DNA of 64,000 nt. Source: Oasisia sp. SBJ-2009 (taxonomy: Eukaryota; Annelida; Polychaeta; Sabellida; Siboglinidae). Positions within the stretch are counted from its first letter, which is position 1; each line of letters begins with the position of its first letter. Both the position numbers and the translations under genes were made by a program. A model generated the notes under the pieces. The model was given only the letters and a program-made list of their open reading frames with translations, had not been told where the DNA came from and ran no database searches. This document shows, piece after piece, positions 24,501 through 34,225 of the stretch. The stretch lies in the NCBI GenBank assembly GCA_964017155.1, contig OZ024866.1, positions 28,661,105 to 28,725,104 on the forward strand, given 5' to 3'.

Positions 24501-27500
24501 AGTAAGTGTTGGATCATTCTTACACATCTCTCAGTAACACAGTAAGTGTTGGGTCGTTCTTACACTTCTATCAGTAACACAGTCAGTGCTTGATGATTCT
24601 GACCTATCTGACAGCTATGCTGTTAATTCTAGATCTTTCTTACATTTCTTACATTTCCTGTCATGTCTCTATATAAAATGCCTGACACTGACACCCGCTG
24701 CTGTCACATACTAACCTGTGTGGTGACGTTCTAGAGTATCCGCGTCACAAACATCCAGACACTGGAGGCTGTCTATAGAAAGTTTCCAGGTATTACTGTC
24801 ACACGTCGCTGGTAGCATGCTTGTTGTCGACACAGCCTATTCCAATTTCTGTTCTGTTTTCATGTTAGCTTGTTAAACTGTGTGCTTTGTCACTGCACAT
24901 GTTGGCCTATATTTTTATTACAATAATTATGTTAATGCACTGTTTAAGTTTACAAAACATTTGGGATGTTGACTGATCTTTGTAGTGACCTTTGTACTTA
25001 TACTTTTGTTATTTGTTTGTTTATGGCAGTGCATGTTTTTCTCGTGTTTAGTCATTAATATTTGTAATGATAAATGATCATTAATACATGTGTATGTATG
25101 TTTTTATTGTAACTAAATATGATATATGTATCTAAATACAATTATAACATTTTGAATTAAAACTTTGTCTTTATTTGTAAATATAATTCACCAAGCACAA
25201 CCCTGCTATATATCACAGCAAGAAAGAGCTGTCTAGTACAATATGCTGCTGTGAAAGACTAGTGAACTGTGATGGTCTCAATTCCAGCGTAGTACAGTGA
25301 ACTGTGATGGTCTCAATTCCAGCGTAGTACAGTGAACTGTGATGGTCTCAATTCCAGTGTAGTACAGTGAACTGTGATGGTCTCAATTCCAGCGTAGTAC
25401 AGTGAACTGTGATGGTCTCAATTCCAGCGTAGTACAGTGAACTGTGATGGTCTCAATTCCAGTGTAGTACAGTGAACTGTGATGGTCTCAATTCCAGTGT
25501 AGTACAGTGAACTGTGATGGTCTCAATTCCAGTGTAGTACAGTGAACTGTGATGGTCTCAATTCCAGTGTAGTACAGTGAACTGTGATGGTCTCAATTCC
25601 AGCGTAGTACAGTGAACTGTGATGGTCTCAATTCCAGTGTAGTACAGTGAACTGTGATGGTCTCAATTCCAGTGTAGTACAGTGAACTGTGATGGTTTCA
25701 ATTCCAGCGTAGTACAGTGAACTGTGATGGTCTCAATTCCAGCGTAGTACAGTGAACTGTGATGGTTTCAATTCCAGCGTAGTACAGTGAACTGTGATGG
25801 TCTCAATTCCAGCGTAGTACAGTGAACTGTGATGGTTTCAATTCCAGCGTAGTACAGTGAACTGTGATGGTCTCAATTCCATTGTAGTACAGTGAACTGT
25901 GATGGTTTCAATTCCAGCGTAGTACAGTGAACTGTGATGGTCTCAATTCCATTGTAGTACAGTGAACTGTGATGGTCTCAATTTCATTGTAGTACAGTGA
26001 ACTGTGATGGTCTCAATTCCATTGTAGTACAGTGAACTGTGATGGTCTCAATTCCAGCGTAGTACAGTGAACTGTGATGGTCTCAATTCCAGTGTAGTAC
26101 AGTGAACTGTGATGGTCTCAATTTCATTGTAGTACAGTGAACTGTGATGGTCTCAATTCCATTGTAGTACAGTGAATTGTGATGGTCTCAATTCCAGTGT
26201 AGTACAGTGAACTGTGATGGTCTCAATTCCAGCGTAGTACAGTGAACTGTGATGGTCTCAATTCCAGTGTAGTACAGTGAACTGTGATGGTCTCAATTCC
26301 AGTGTAGTACAGTGAACTGTGATGGTCTCAATTCCAGTGTAGTACAGTGAACTGTGATGGTCTCAATTCCAGTGTAGTACAGTGAACTGTGATGGTCTCA
26401 ATTCCAGCGTAGTACAGTGAACTGTGATGGTTTCAATTCCAGCGTAGTACAGTGAACTGTGATGGTCTCAATTCCAGCGTAGTACAGTGAACTGTGATGG
26501 TTTCAATTCCAGCGTAGTACAGTGAACTGTGATGGTCTCAATTCCATTGTAGTACAGTGAACTGTGATGGTTTCAATTCCAGCGTAGTACAGTGAACTGT
26601 GATGGTCTCAATTCCATTGTAGTACAGTGAACTGTGATGGTCTCAATTTCATTGTAGTACAGTGAACTGTGATGGTCTCAATTCCATTGTAGTACAGTGA
26701 ACTGTGATGGTCTCAATTCCAGCGTAGTACAGTGAACTGTGATGGTCTCAATTCCAGTGTAGTACAGTGAACTGTGATGGTCTCAATTTCATTGTAGTAC
26801 AGTGAACTGTGATGGTCTCAATTCCATTGTAGTACAGTGAATTGTGATGGTCTCAATTCCAGTGTAGTACAGTGAACTGTGATGGTCTCAATTCCAGCGT
26901 AGTACAGTGAACTGTGATGGTCTCAATTCCAGTGTAGTACAGTGAACTGTGATGGTCTCAATTCCAGTGTAGTACAGTGAACTGTGATGGTCTCAATTCC
27001 AGTGTAGTACAGTGAACTGTGATGGTCTCAATTCCAGTGTAGTACAGTGAACTGTGATGGTCTCAATTCCAGTGTAGTACAGTGAACTGTGATGGTTTCA
27101 ATTCCAGCGTAGTACAGTGAACTGTGATGGTCTCAATTCCATTGTAGTACAGTGAACTGTGATGGTCTCAATTTCATTGTAGTACAGTGAACTGTGATGG
27201 TCTCAATTCCATTGTAGTACAGTGAACTGTGATGGTCTCAATTCCAGCGTAGTACAGTGAACTGTGATGGTCTCAATTCCAGTGTAGTACAGTGAACTGT
27301 GATGGTCTCAATTTCATTGTAGTACAGTGAACTGTGATGGTCTCAATTCCATTGTAGTACAGTGAATTGTGATGGTCTCAATTCCAGTGTAGTACAGTGA
27401 ACTGTGATGGTCTCAATTCCAGCGTAGTACAGTGAACTGTGATGGTCTCAATTCCAGTGTAGTACAGTGAACTGTGATGGTCTCAATTCCAGTGTAGTAC

Positions 27501-28048
27501 AGTGAACTGTGATGGTCTCAATTCCAGTGTAGTACAGTGAACTGTGATGGTCTCAATTCCAGTGTAGTACAGTGAACTGTGATGGTCTCAATTCCAGTGT
27601 AGTACAGTGAACTGTGATGGTCTCAATTCCAGCGTAGTACAGTGAACTGTGATGGTCCCAATTCCAGCATAGTACAGTGAACTGTGATGGTCTCAATTCC
27701 AGCGTAGTACAGTGAACTGTGAGATACCAGTGCAGTGTAAAACAGTGTACTGTGAAACTAGTTCAGTGTAGTTTAGTGTACTGTGTGTGAGAGAGAGTAG
27801 TGCAGTTGAGTACAGTGTTTTGTGATAAATTAGTATGGTTTAGACTTGTTTAGACATAAGTTCACTCTAGCACATTGAATTGTGAGAGAATAATGCAGTC
27901 TAGAACAATATATACAGTTTGGTTATGTATAATATACTGTGAGAAATTAGATTCTTGCACAGCATTTTGAGATGGAGTCTAGTTCAATCTAGTACAATGA
28001 TGGACTCTAGCTAATTTAGCCTAGTACATCTAGTAGTTCGGTTTAATA

Positions 28049-28104
<56 letters not shown>

Positions 28105-28105
28105 C

Positions 28106-28143
<38 letters not shown>

Positions 28144-31100
28144 CTGTTTTTTTGCTTAAAACAAAACACCAACAGCGAATGTTTAAATGATGAAGGGGCT
28201 GGTAAAGTATGTTTTAGTTACTTGTTGCTATGATACATTTTCAAGTCTGTTTTGTGCGGATTTGTATATATTTGTTAAAAGACACTGTTCCTGCCATATC
28301 TATGTGTATTTCTGTCTGTGGCTCCTTTCACTATTATGTTTTAATGCTTGAGCAAGACACATCTGTAGCTGTTGTGTACATATCATGTTTCCACATTTTA
28401 GTTTAATATTCTCTTTTAAGTCCTGCGTTGTAGAAAATGACACCTTTCTATTTCAGATACAGCTTATTATTATCGTAATAAGTAATACCGATAAAATAGA
28501 GTACGTATTATTGACGCACAGAAGTGACATGAAAGAATTGAAAACATTTTCACAACCCCTAAATTAGGCAATATGTTCTGCCTGCACATTCAATACGGAA
28601 TTTATAATTCCTGTTTGATCACAACTTTACCGTCAGAGAATGTTTCTCAGATTTGTGAACCTGTTATTATCACATTTAGGATTTACGATGGATTTTATTA
28701 GTATTTCCCTGTTTTTATAGCTGCACTAGTCACTAGTAGGTTTGGCTATAGTAATTGTCTTTTACACATGTTACCCTTAAGGATGTCTACACTTTCATGT
28801 AAGCAACCATCATGTTTCCATTAATTCCTTACTCCTGTAAGAAAACCTATCAAGCTTCAGTTATCTAGTTCTGATTTACCTTTTGTCTCTAGAGTAAATA
28901 CCGTATTATCCCTTATAGAGGCACACTACCTAATAGAGGCCCATCCCCCTTTTTAGATGTGCGTCTATTAGGGACAATACGGTAGTAACATTGGAACCAG
29001 GGCTTTTTCTATAATTGCACCAACTGTTTGGAACAGGCTTCCTCCTAGTTTTAGATCAGTTGAAAGTATTAACATAATTCCACAGTTATTTTAAAACATT
29101 CCTTTAAAACCTCACCTGTCCACTGGGGGAACCTAACAAGTCAGTCCATCCATTCACATCGGAATATTGATTATTGACTCTGAGCTTGACCAACATTTTC
29201 CTGTTGCTCCTCTGAACTTGGTTTTCAAACATTAAGACACATTAAAAGTTAACTTATTATTACTTTTGATCATTATCATTTGGTTATTCGTTATTCCTTC
29301 CTCAAAATGTGAGTTATGCTTCACTAACGGGATGTTGATATGCTGATTAATTGTAATGATAATACTTAGAAATTGTTCTTACAATTAATTATGTGTAGTA
29401 CTGTGTTCTCAGATATATAACTAATAGCCATTAACATAAACTACTGTTAATATTTTATTTTAATTCTACCTACATTAAACTTCGTCATACTTATGTAACA
29501 CTTTTATGCAATTAGCGAATAAATAAGAACACGGTGGTTTGACTATTCTAGAACATTCTTTTACATGTAAGTGTATACTTATTATACCCAACTGTGACAT
29601 TTTACCCCAGCTACAAATCTATTGTCTAACCATTTTAATCACTAGTAGAATATGTTGAATATCAGGTATGTAATAATCCATTATTACGTTACAGAAAACG
29701 TCCAAACTGGCGCAAATTTCATGGACAAGGTCGAGAGCAACACGATGCTTCGGTTTGTGCGCGTCACCTACGTGCGTCCCCAACAAGAGGGCAGCACCGA
29801 TACTCTCGCCGAGTACTCACCACCAGAGGGCTTTAGTTACAAAACGTTTGTCCCGTCCGCCATCAAAGTGGGCATGTGCAGTGGTGCTCCGACCTACGAG
29901 TCACTCACCATGACCTGGGAGAGGGCGAAAGTGTGGCAGAAGTGTGTAGGTGAGTGTGTGACCTGAGGTCAATGTGTGGCATAAGTGTGTAGGTGAGTGT
30001 GTGACCTGAGGTCAATGTGTGGCAGAAGTGTGTAGGTGAGTGTGTGACCTGAGGCCAATGTGTGGCAGAAGTGTGTAGTTGAGTGTGTGACCTGGGCCAA
30101 TGTGTGGCAGAAGTGTGTAGGTGAGTTAGTGACCTGGGTTCAATGTGTGGCAGAAGTGTGTAGGTGAGTGTGTGACCTGGGCCAATGTGTGGCAGAAGTG
30201 TGTAGGTGAGTGTGTGACCTGGGGTCAATGTGTGGCAGAAGTGTGTAGGTGAGTTAGTGACCTGGGATCAATGTGTGGCAGAAGTGTGTAGGTGAGTGTG
30301 TGACCTGAGGTCAATGTGTGACAGAAGTGTGTAGGTGAGTTAGTGACCTGGGGTCAATGTGTGGCAGAAGTGTGTAGGTGAGTTAGTGACCTGGGGTCAA
30401 TGTGTGGCAGAAGTGTGTAGGTGAGTTAGTGACCTGGGGTCAATGTGTGGCAGAAGTGTGTAGGTGAGTGTGTGACCTGAGGTCAATGTGTGACAGAAGT
30501 GTGTAGGTGAGTTAGTGACCTGGGGTCAATGTGTGGCAGAAGTGTGTAGGTGAGTTAGTGACCTGGGGTCAATGTGTGGCAGAAGTGTGTAGGTGAGTTA
30601 GTGACCTGGGGTCAATGTGTGGCAGAAGTGTGTAGGTGAGTGTGTGACCTGAGGTCAATGTGTGACAGAAGTGTGTAGGTGAGTTAGTGACCTGGGGTCA
30701 ATGTGTGACAGAAGTGTGTAGGTGAATTAGTTACCTTGGACCAATACGTGACAGAAGTGTGTAGGTGAGTTAGTGACCTGGGGTCAATGTGTGGCATAAG
30801 TGTGTATGTGAGTGTGTGACCTGAGGTCAATGTGTGACAGAAGTGTGTAGGTGAGTTAGTGACCTGGGGTCAATGTGTGACAGAAGTGTGTAGGTGAATT
30901 AGTGACCTTGGACCAATACGTGACAGAAGTGTGTAGGTGAATTAGTGACCTTGGACCAATACGTGACAGAAGTGTGTAGGTGAATTAGTGACCTTGGACC
31001 AATACGTGACAGAAGTGTGTAGGTGAATTAGTGACCTTGGACCAATACGTGATAGAAGTGTGTAGGTGAATTAGTGACCTTGGACCAATACGTGACAGAA

Positions 31101-32508
31101 GTGTGTAGGTGAATTAGTGACCTTGGACCAATACGTGACAGAAGTGTGTAGGTGAATTAGTGACCTTGGACCAATACGTGACAGAAGTGTGTAGGTGAGT
31201 TAGTGACCTGGGGTCAATGTGTGGCAGAAGTGTGTAGGTGAGTTAGTGACCAGGGGTCAATGTGTGGCAGAAGTGTGTAGGTAAGTTAGTGACCTGGGGT
31301 CAATGTGTGGCAGAAGTGTGTAGGTGGGTTAGTGACCTGGGGTCAATGTGTGGCAGAAGTGTGTAGGTGAGTTAGTGACCTGGGGTCAATGTGTGGCAGA
31401 AGTGTGTAGGTGAGTTAGTGACCTGGGGTCAATGTGTGGCAGAAGTGTGTAGGTGAGTGTGTGACCTGGGGTCAATGTGTGGCAGAAGTGTGTAGGTGAG
31501 TTAGTGACCTGGGGTCAATGTGTGGCAGAAGTGTGTAGGTGAGTTAGTGACCTGGGGTCAATGTGTGGCAGAAGTGTGTAGGTGAGTGTGTGACCTGGGG
31601 TCAATGTGTGACAGAAGTGTGTAGGTGAGTTAGTGACCTGGGGTCAATGTGTGACAGAAGTGTGTAGGTGAGTTAGTGACCTGGGGTCAGTGTGTGGCAG
31701 AAGTGTGTAGGTGAATTAGTGACCTGGGGCAATGTGTGACAGAAGTGTGTAGGTGAGTTAGTGTCCTGGGGTCAATGTGTGGCAGAAGTGTGTAGGTGAG
31801 TTAGTTACCTGGGGTCAGTGAGTGGCAGAAGTGTGTAGGTGAGTCAGTGACGTGGACCCAAGGTGTGACAGTCGTTTGTCATCTGTTGTAGACCGTCGTA
31901 TCATTGGGGTGGAGACCTTCTACCACCCTCTCAGTCTCATCTGGCACAGACAAGATGGCTGTGAGTCGACCATCTTACAGGGCGAATGGACCACGACACA
32001 TCGGGGGGAGTACAGACACAAACGACGCCGTGAGCTGGTCCAAGTAGTGAGGTAGGGACTAGGGACCACTATTAGTTGGACCATCAATTGGACCACAATC
32101 CTATTAGTTGGACCACAATCCTATTACTTGGACCACAGCCCTATTAGTTAGGCCATATCCCTATTGGTTGGACAGTCACTTGGACTAGTTAGACCCACAA
32201 AGCTAATAATTGTGTTTCCCATCTTGCGAAGCGAGCCAATGTGAAACCGTCTTTTGGCTGACATCTGCTGCACTCTAAAAGCTTTTACCTGTAGAACATT
32301 AACCCTCTAACACCTGCTGTACTCTAAAAGCTTTCACCTGTAAAATGTTTAACCCTTTCACGCCCGCTGCACTCTAAAGCTTTCACGTTTTCGACATTTC
32401 TGCTTCAGGATCTACATGGATGGGGACTACACGGAACCCCCCGAACAGCACCTACCACCGGCGCCACCTGTGGAGGAGATAAATGACTGTCGATGTACGA
32501 TTCAGTGA
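16526..32508 (+). CDS. Uncharacterised modular protein, C-terminal eight exons (434 residues)
   Basis: Eight exons joined by GT-AG introns with matching phases give one open frame of 434 residues and a stop: 16526-16733, 21848-22080, 23789-23956, 24282-24409, 24735-24789, 29695-29949, 31892-32051, 32409-32508. I do not recognise a named family or function. The protein is internally repetitive. Beta-type modules carry an ET-like motif and then a hydrophobic strand ([57 protein letters not shown]). Alpha-type modules read (I/F)(G/S)x(2-4)(I/L/V)P then YxxL, about ten residues, AxxW ([27 protein letters not shown]). The order is alpha(partial)-beta-alpha-beta-alpha-beta-alpha-beta-tail. The tail is proline-rich and ends CTIQ, a possible CaaX box. 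The first visible exon opens inside an alpha module, so 5' exons are missing. No signal peptide or membrane segment is visible in this part. Splicing assignments are inferred. Confidence 0.8.
17066..17375. repeat. (TA)n with TACATGTA interruptions
   Basis: A dinucleotide tract of about 300 bp with regularly spaced ACATGTATAT words in the first intron of the modular gene. Open frames of Tyr-Ile repeats here are not genes. Confidence 0.95.
17376..18000. other. Intron 1 unique sequence
   Basis: Between two TA tracts; no feature recognised. Confidence 0.45.
18001..18065. repeat. (TA)n microsatellite
   Basis: A near-pure TA dinucleotide run. Confidence 0.95.
18318..18607. repeat. (TA)n with TACATGTATATACAT interruptions
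   Basis: A compound TA tract with self-complementary spacers; it ends where the LINE fragment begins. Confidence 0.95.
18612..19150 (+). pseudogene. Decayed non-LTR retrotransposon ORF2 C-terminal fragment
   Basis: With stops, the plus strand reads [36 protein letters not shown] and later CPHCTKMC. This order (RCLRxIL, ..LRWxGHxxR.., zinc-knuckle-like CPxC) is characteristic of the C-terminal region of a widespread animal LINE ORF2. Internal stops show it is a fossil. It begins directly after a TA microsatellite. Confidence 0.7.
19424..21847 (+). repeat. 28-bp splice-acceptor-like minisatellite, about 86 copies
   Basis: The unit is GGCTGTGATAGTGATGGTTT plus GTGT(T/C)(A/G)CA. Each copy contains TTTGTGTYRCAG followed by GCTGTG. 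The last copy is the genuine acceptor of exon B (GTTGCAG|GCTGTGG), so the array consists of repeated exon-B acceptors plus the first six exon bases. Confidence 0.95.
21848..22080 (+). CDS. Modular protein exon B: end of beta 1, alpha module 1
   Basis: It follows GTTGCAG and completes an Arg codon (AG|G) before [10 protein letters not shown]. It contains IGYMNVIPK and [14 protein letters not shown], and ends GAGG|GTGAGT in phase 1. The acceptor is the last unit of a 2.4-kb acceptor-like array, and the donor is the first unit of a 22-bp donor-like array, so this exon is sandwiched between two splice-site minisatellites. Confidence 0.85.
22081..22495 (+). repeat. 22-bp splice-donor-like minisatellite, about 19 copies
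   Basis: The unit is GTGAGTCTGTCTAGAGGGTG plus TG. The first copy is the donor of exon B (GAGG|GTGAGTCTG). Degraded copies continue to about 22720. Confidence 0.95.
22808..23780 (+). repeat. 20-bp minisatellite, about 45 copies, leading to a splice acceptor
   Basis: The unit is TGGCTGTATTTGCTCTGACA. From 23710 the copies diverge (GGCTGTAGCG, GGCTGTGCTG) and run into the acceptor TGTTCCAG of exon C. Long frames on the minus strand ([18 protein letters not shown]) are by-products. Confidence 0.95.
23789..23956 (+). CDS. Modular protein exon C: beta module 2
   Basis: The acceptor is TGTTCCAG; the exon itself opens GTAAG, so a donor-like word sits directly after the acceptor AG. It encodes [16 protein letters not shown] and [10 protein letters not shown], then ends at ATAG|GTGAGA in phase 1. 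A 20-bp array runs, with increasing divergence, up to the acceptor. Confidence 0.85.
24282..24409 (+). CDS. Modular protein exon D: alpha module 2
   Basis: The acceptor ATTTGTAG completes Gly and the exon reads MQDFLPDF...[14 protein letters not shown]. Two phase-0 donors are possible: AGG|GTCAGT after 24409, or ACA|GTAAGT after 24421, which would add VSNT. The second matches the donor consensus better and is itself copied in the 49-bp array that follows. Confidence 0.8.
24410..24600 (+). repeat. 49/58-bp donor-derived repeats, 4 copies
   Basis: Units begin TCAGTAACACAGTAAGTGTT and continue GGGTCGTTCTTACACTTC. The first copy contains the two candidate donors of exon D. Small, recent array. 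Confidence 0.85.
24735..24789 (+). CDS. Modular protein exon E: start of beta module 3 (55-nt micro-exon)
   Basis: The acceptor GACGTTCTAG precedes AGT ATC CGC and the exon encodes [18 protein letters not shown]. It ends CCAG|GTATTA in phase 1. This is too short to show as a long open frame, but the motif TNIQTL matches the ET motif of the other beta modules and both phases fit the neighbouring exons. Confidence 0.75.
24790..25254. other. Intron sequence between exon E and the 35-bp array
   Basis: T-rich unique sequence, nothing recognised. Confidence 0.45.
25255..27725 (+). repeat. 35-bp minisatellite, about 70 copies, with higher-order duplication
   Basis: The unit is AGTACAGTGAACTGTGATGG followed by TCTCAATTCCAGCGT. 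A rare variant (GTGAATTGTG) recurs at 26172, 26837 and 27362, separated by 665 and 525 bp, that is 19 and 15 units. Blocks of 15-19 units have therefore been duplicated. Confidence 0.95.
27726..28050 (+). repeat. Decayed margin of the 35-bp array
   Basis: Words such as CAGTGTACTGTGA recur with heavy divergence, as expected for the old edge of the array. Confidence 0.5.
28051..28138. repeat. (TA)n microsatellite
   Basis: TA dinucleotide run with a few substitutions, intronic. Confidence 0.95.
28899..28984. mobile_element. 86-bp fold-back (palindromic) MITE-like element
   Basis: TACCGTATTATCCCTTATAG at the left is the near reverse complement of CTATTAGGGACAATACGGTA at the right, with about 35 bp between the arms. 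The size and the terminal TA suggest a miniature DNA transposon. It sits next to the LINE fossil at 28993. Confidence 0.5.
28993..29125 (+). pseudogene. Short LINE reverse-transcriptase C-terminal fossil
   Basis: The plus strand encodes [20 protein letters not shown] and then [13 protein letters not shown] before a stop. The pattern AFSxxAPxxWNxLPxxxR is the familiar end of many non-LTR RT proteins. Only about 40 residues remain. Confidence 0.65.
29126..29694. other. Intron sequence before exon F
   Basis: AT-rich, no feature besides the acceptor. Confidence 0.45.
29695..29949 (+). CDS. Modular protein exon F: beta module 3 and alpha module 3
   Basis: The acceptor TACGTTACAG completes Glu and the exon continues [19 protein letters not shown], then [18 protein letters not shown] and [14 protein letters not shown]. 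The donor GTAG|GTGAGT is in phase 1. The last 19 exon bases plus this donor form part of the 43-bp unit repeated about 44 times in the following intron. Confidence 0.85.
29931..31850 (+). repeat. 43-bp exon-donor minisatellite, about 44 copies
   Basis: The unit contains GTGTGGCAGAAGTGTGTAG, identical to the last 19 bases of exon F, followed by GTGAGT and about 18 bp of intron (TAGTGACCTGGGGTCAAT). A sub-block (30880-31190) carries the variant ACCTTGGACCAATACG in eight successive units, showing local expansion. Confidence 0.95.
31892..32051 (+). CDS. Modular protein exon G: beta module 4
   Basis: The acceptor ATCTGTTGTAG completes Asp and the exon continues [20 protein letters not shown]. It contains a basic run (RHKRRRE) before LVQVV, and ends GTGAG|GTAGGG in phase 2. 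The AG|G split Arg at this exon end occupies the same module position as the exon A/B junction. Confidence 0.82.
32060..32175 (+). repeat. Short repeat TATTAGTTGGACCACAATCC
   Basis: About five copies of a 19-20 bp unit just after the exon G donor. The donor itself is not included. Confidence 0.7.
32268..32395 (+). repeat. About 52-bp repeat, 3 copies, before exon H
   Basis: Units of CTGCACTCTAAAAGCTTTCA followed by CCTGTAGAACATTAACCCT, in the last intron. Confidence 0.7.
32409..32508 (+). CDS. Modular protein exon H: C-terminal tail with CaaX-like end
   Basis: The acceptor is ATTTCTGCTTCAG. The exon encodes [13 protein letters not shown], a proline-rich stretch (LPPAPPVEE) and ends DCRCTIQ followed by TGA. 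CTIQ fits the CaaX prenylation pattern, and the cysteine two residues upstream could add palmitoylation; both are inferences. I saw no clear AATAAA in the next few hundred bases. Confidence 0.78.
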
Positions 32509-32769
32509 TGTTATGTCAAGATGCGAGACAGAGAACCCATCTGTTTCGGTGGTGTGGACCACTAGAAGGTCATGTGACGTGATGTGGAATGCACGTTATT
32601 TCTAGACACATCCAATGAAGACGAGTGGTCAAAATGTTCAACTTTTATAAATAGAATTATGTTCTTCAGAGCCTTGTCATGTTACTGTTCTCGCAACGTT
32701 TTCCTATATTGAAGAGAGATGTCATGATGAATACTACAGCCGTCCATTGTACCTGAATGGCAGTCTTGA

Positions 32770-33235
32770 CACTTTGGGTGTGGGTCTTTGATATACAACA
32801 CAGTCCATCAGTTGTTCGCAGATATTTGCTGTACAAAATGAGTCACAAGCTGTTCTTGAGTCGCTCGTTACTGTACAACATGGTCCATTGGTCGTTCTTA
32901 GATCTTTCTTGTACCACATGGTCCATCAGTTTGTTTTAGGTCTTCATTGTACGACATGGTCCATCAGTTATTATTAGATCTTTGTTGAGTAAATAGTCAA
33001 TCAGTTGTCCTTAGGTCTGTGGTGTGCAACATGGACCATCAATTAATACAATATCTTTCTTGTACATGGTCCGTTAGTTGTTTGTGGATCTTTGTTGTGC
33101 AACACGGACCGTTAGTTATACCAAGTTCTTTGTTGTACAACATGGTCCATCAGTTGTTTTAGATCATTGTTGTACAACATGGTCCATCAGTTGTTCTTAG
33201 ATCTTTGTTGAACACGGTTCCTCAGTTGTCAGATG
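32770..33235 (+). repeat. Diverged minisatellite of about 40 bp, 10-12 copies, past the stop codon
   Basis: Copies of TGTACAACATGGTCCATCAG followed by TTGTTCTTAGATCTTTGT. It lies downstream of the modular gene stop, possibly within its 3'UTR. Confidence 0.75.
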
Positions 33236-33589
33236 CACATCTATATTTCTTAGAATTATTCCACAAATATTCTACCTGAAATTCCAAACGAAATAGTACT
33301 AGTTGAACACAAATGCCCTAATGTATTTTTTCTGTACTATGTGTTTGCAAAACTTACTCAAATATGCCTGGCTTGATTTTCTCCTGACAATAATCACATA
33401 AGCCAAACTCTTGTGCCTTGGAACAGTCCACATTGCTGTAAGCACCGTCTCTGGTTGATACTGGGGTAGACCCTTGTTGACATTTGATATATTATATGTT
33501 CTGTATTGGTGGTAAAGTACCAATGTTGTCGTACATAATAGAGTGCAGATAGACTGTCTAAGGACTCGTTAAAGACTGAATCTGTTACC

Positions 33590-34225
33590 AGGTTCTGTAG
33601 GACTCGATTGAGAGAGATGAAACTGACTCAGTAGTATTCGATTGAGATGAAGTATGACTCATTAGTACCAAGGTACTCTGTAAAGATGATGACTGACTCC
33701 ATACTTCGCAGTACAAATAGACTGACTCGGTAGTACTCAGTAGAGATAGACTGACTCAGTAGCGCATGGCAGAGATAAAGGCTGACAGACTTTGTAGTTC
33801 TCAGACGCTGTAGTACTTGGTAGAGATAAAAACAGACTTTGTAGTACTCAATAGAGATACAGATTGACTCTGTAGTACTTGGTAGAGATAAAATCCGACT
33901 CTGTAGTACTTGGTAGAAATAAAAACAGACTTTGTAGTACTCAATAGAGATACAGATTGACTCTGTAGTACTTGGTAGAGATAAAATCCGACTCTGTAGT
34001 ACTTCGTAGAGATGAAGACAGACTCTGTAGTCATTGGTAGAGATAAAGAATGACTGTGCGTACTCAGATATAAAGTCCGACTCTGTATTCTTGGTAGAGA
34101 CAAAGACCGACTCTGTAATACTTTGTAGGAATAAAGAATAATGCCTCTAGCTCTTGGTAGAGACAGAGGCCGATTCTGTAGTGCTCGGTAGAGATAAAAA
34201 CCGACTGTGTCCACTGGTTCTACCA
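33590..34225 (+). repeat. Diverged 30-33 bp minisatellite
   Basis: Copies of CTCTGTAGTACTTGGTAGAG followed by ATAAAAACAGA. The divergence indicates an old array. Confidence 0.75.

Noticed and set aside
25255..27725. CRISPR-like periodic repeat
   Set aside because: The 35-bp repeats are contiguous with no unique spacers, and the host is a eukaryote; it is a minisatellite.
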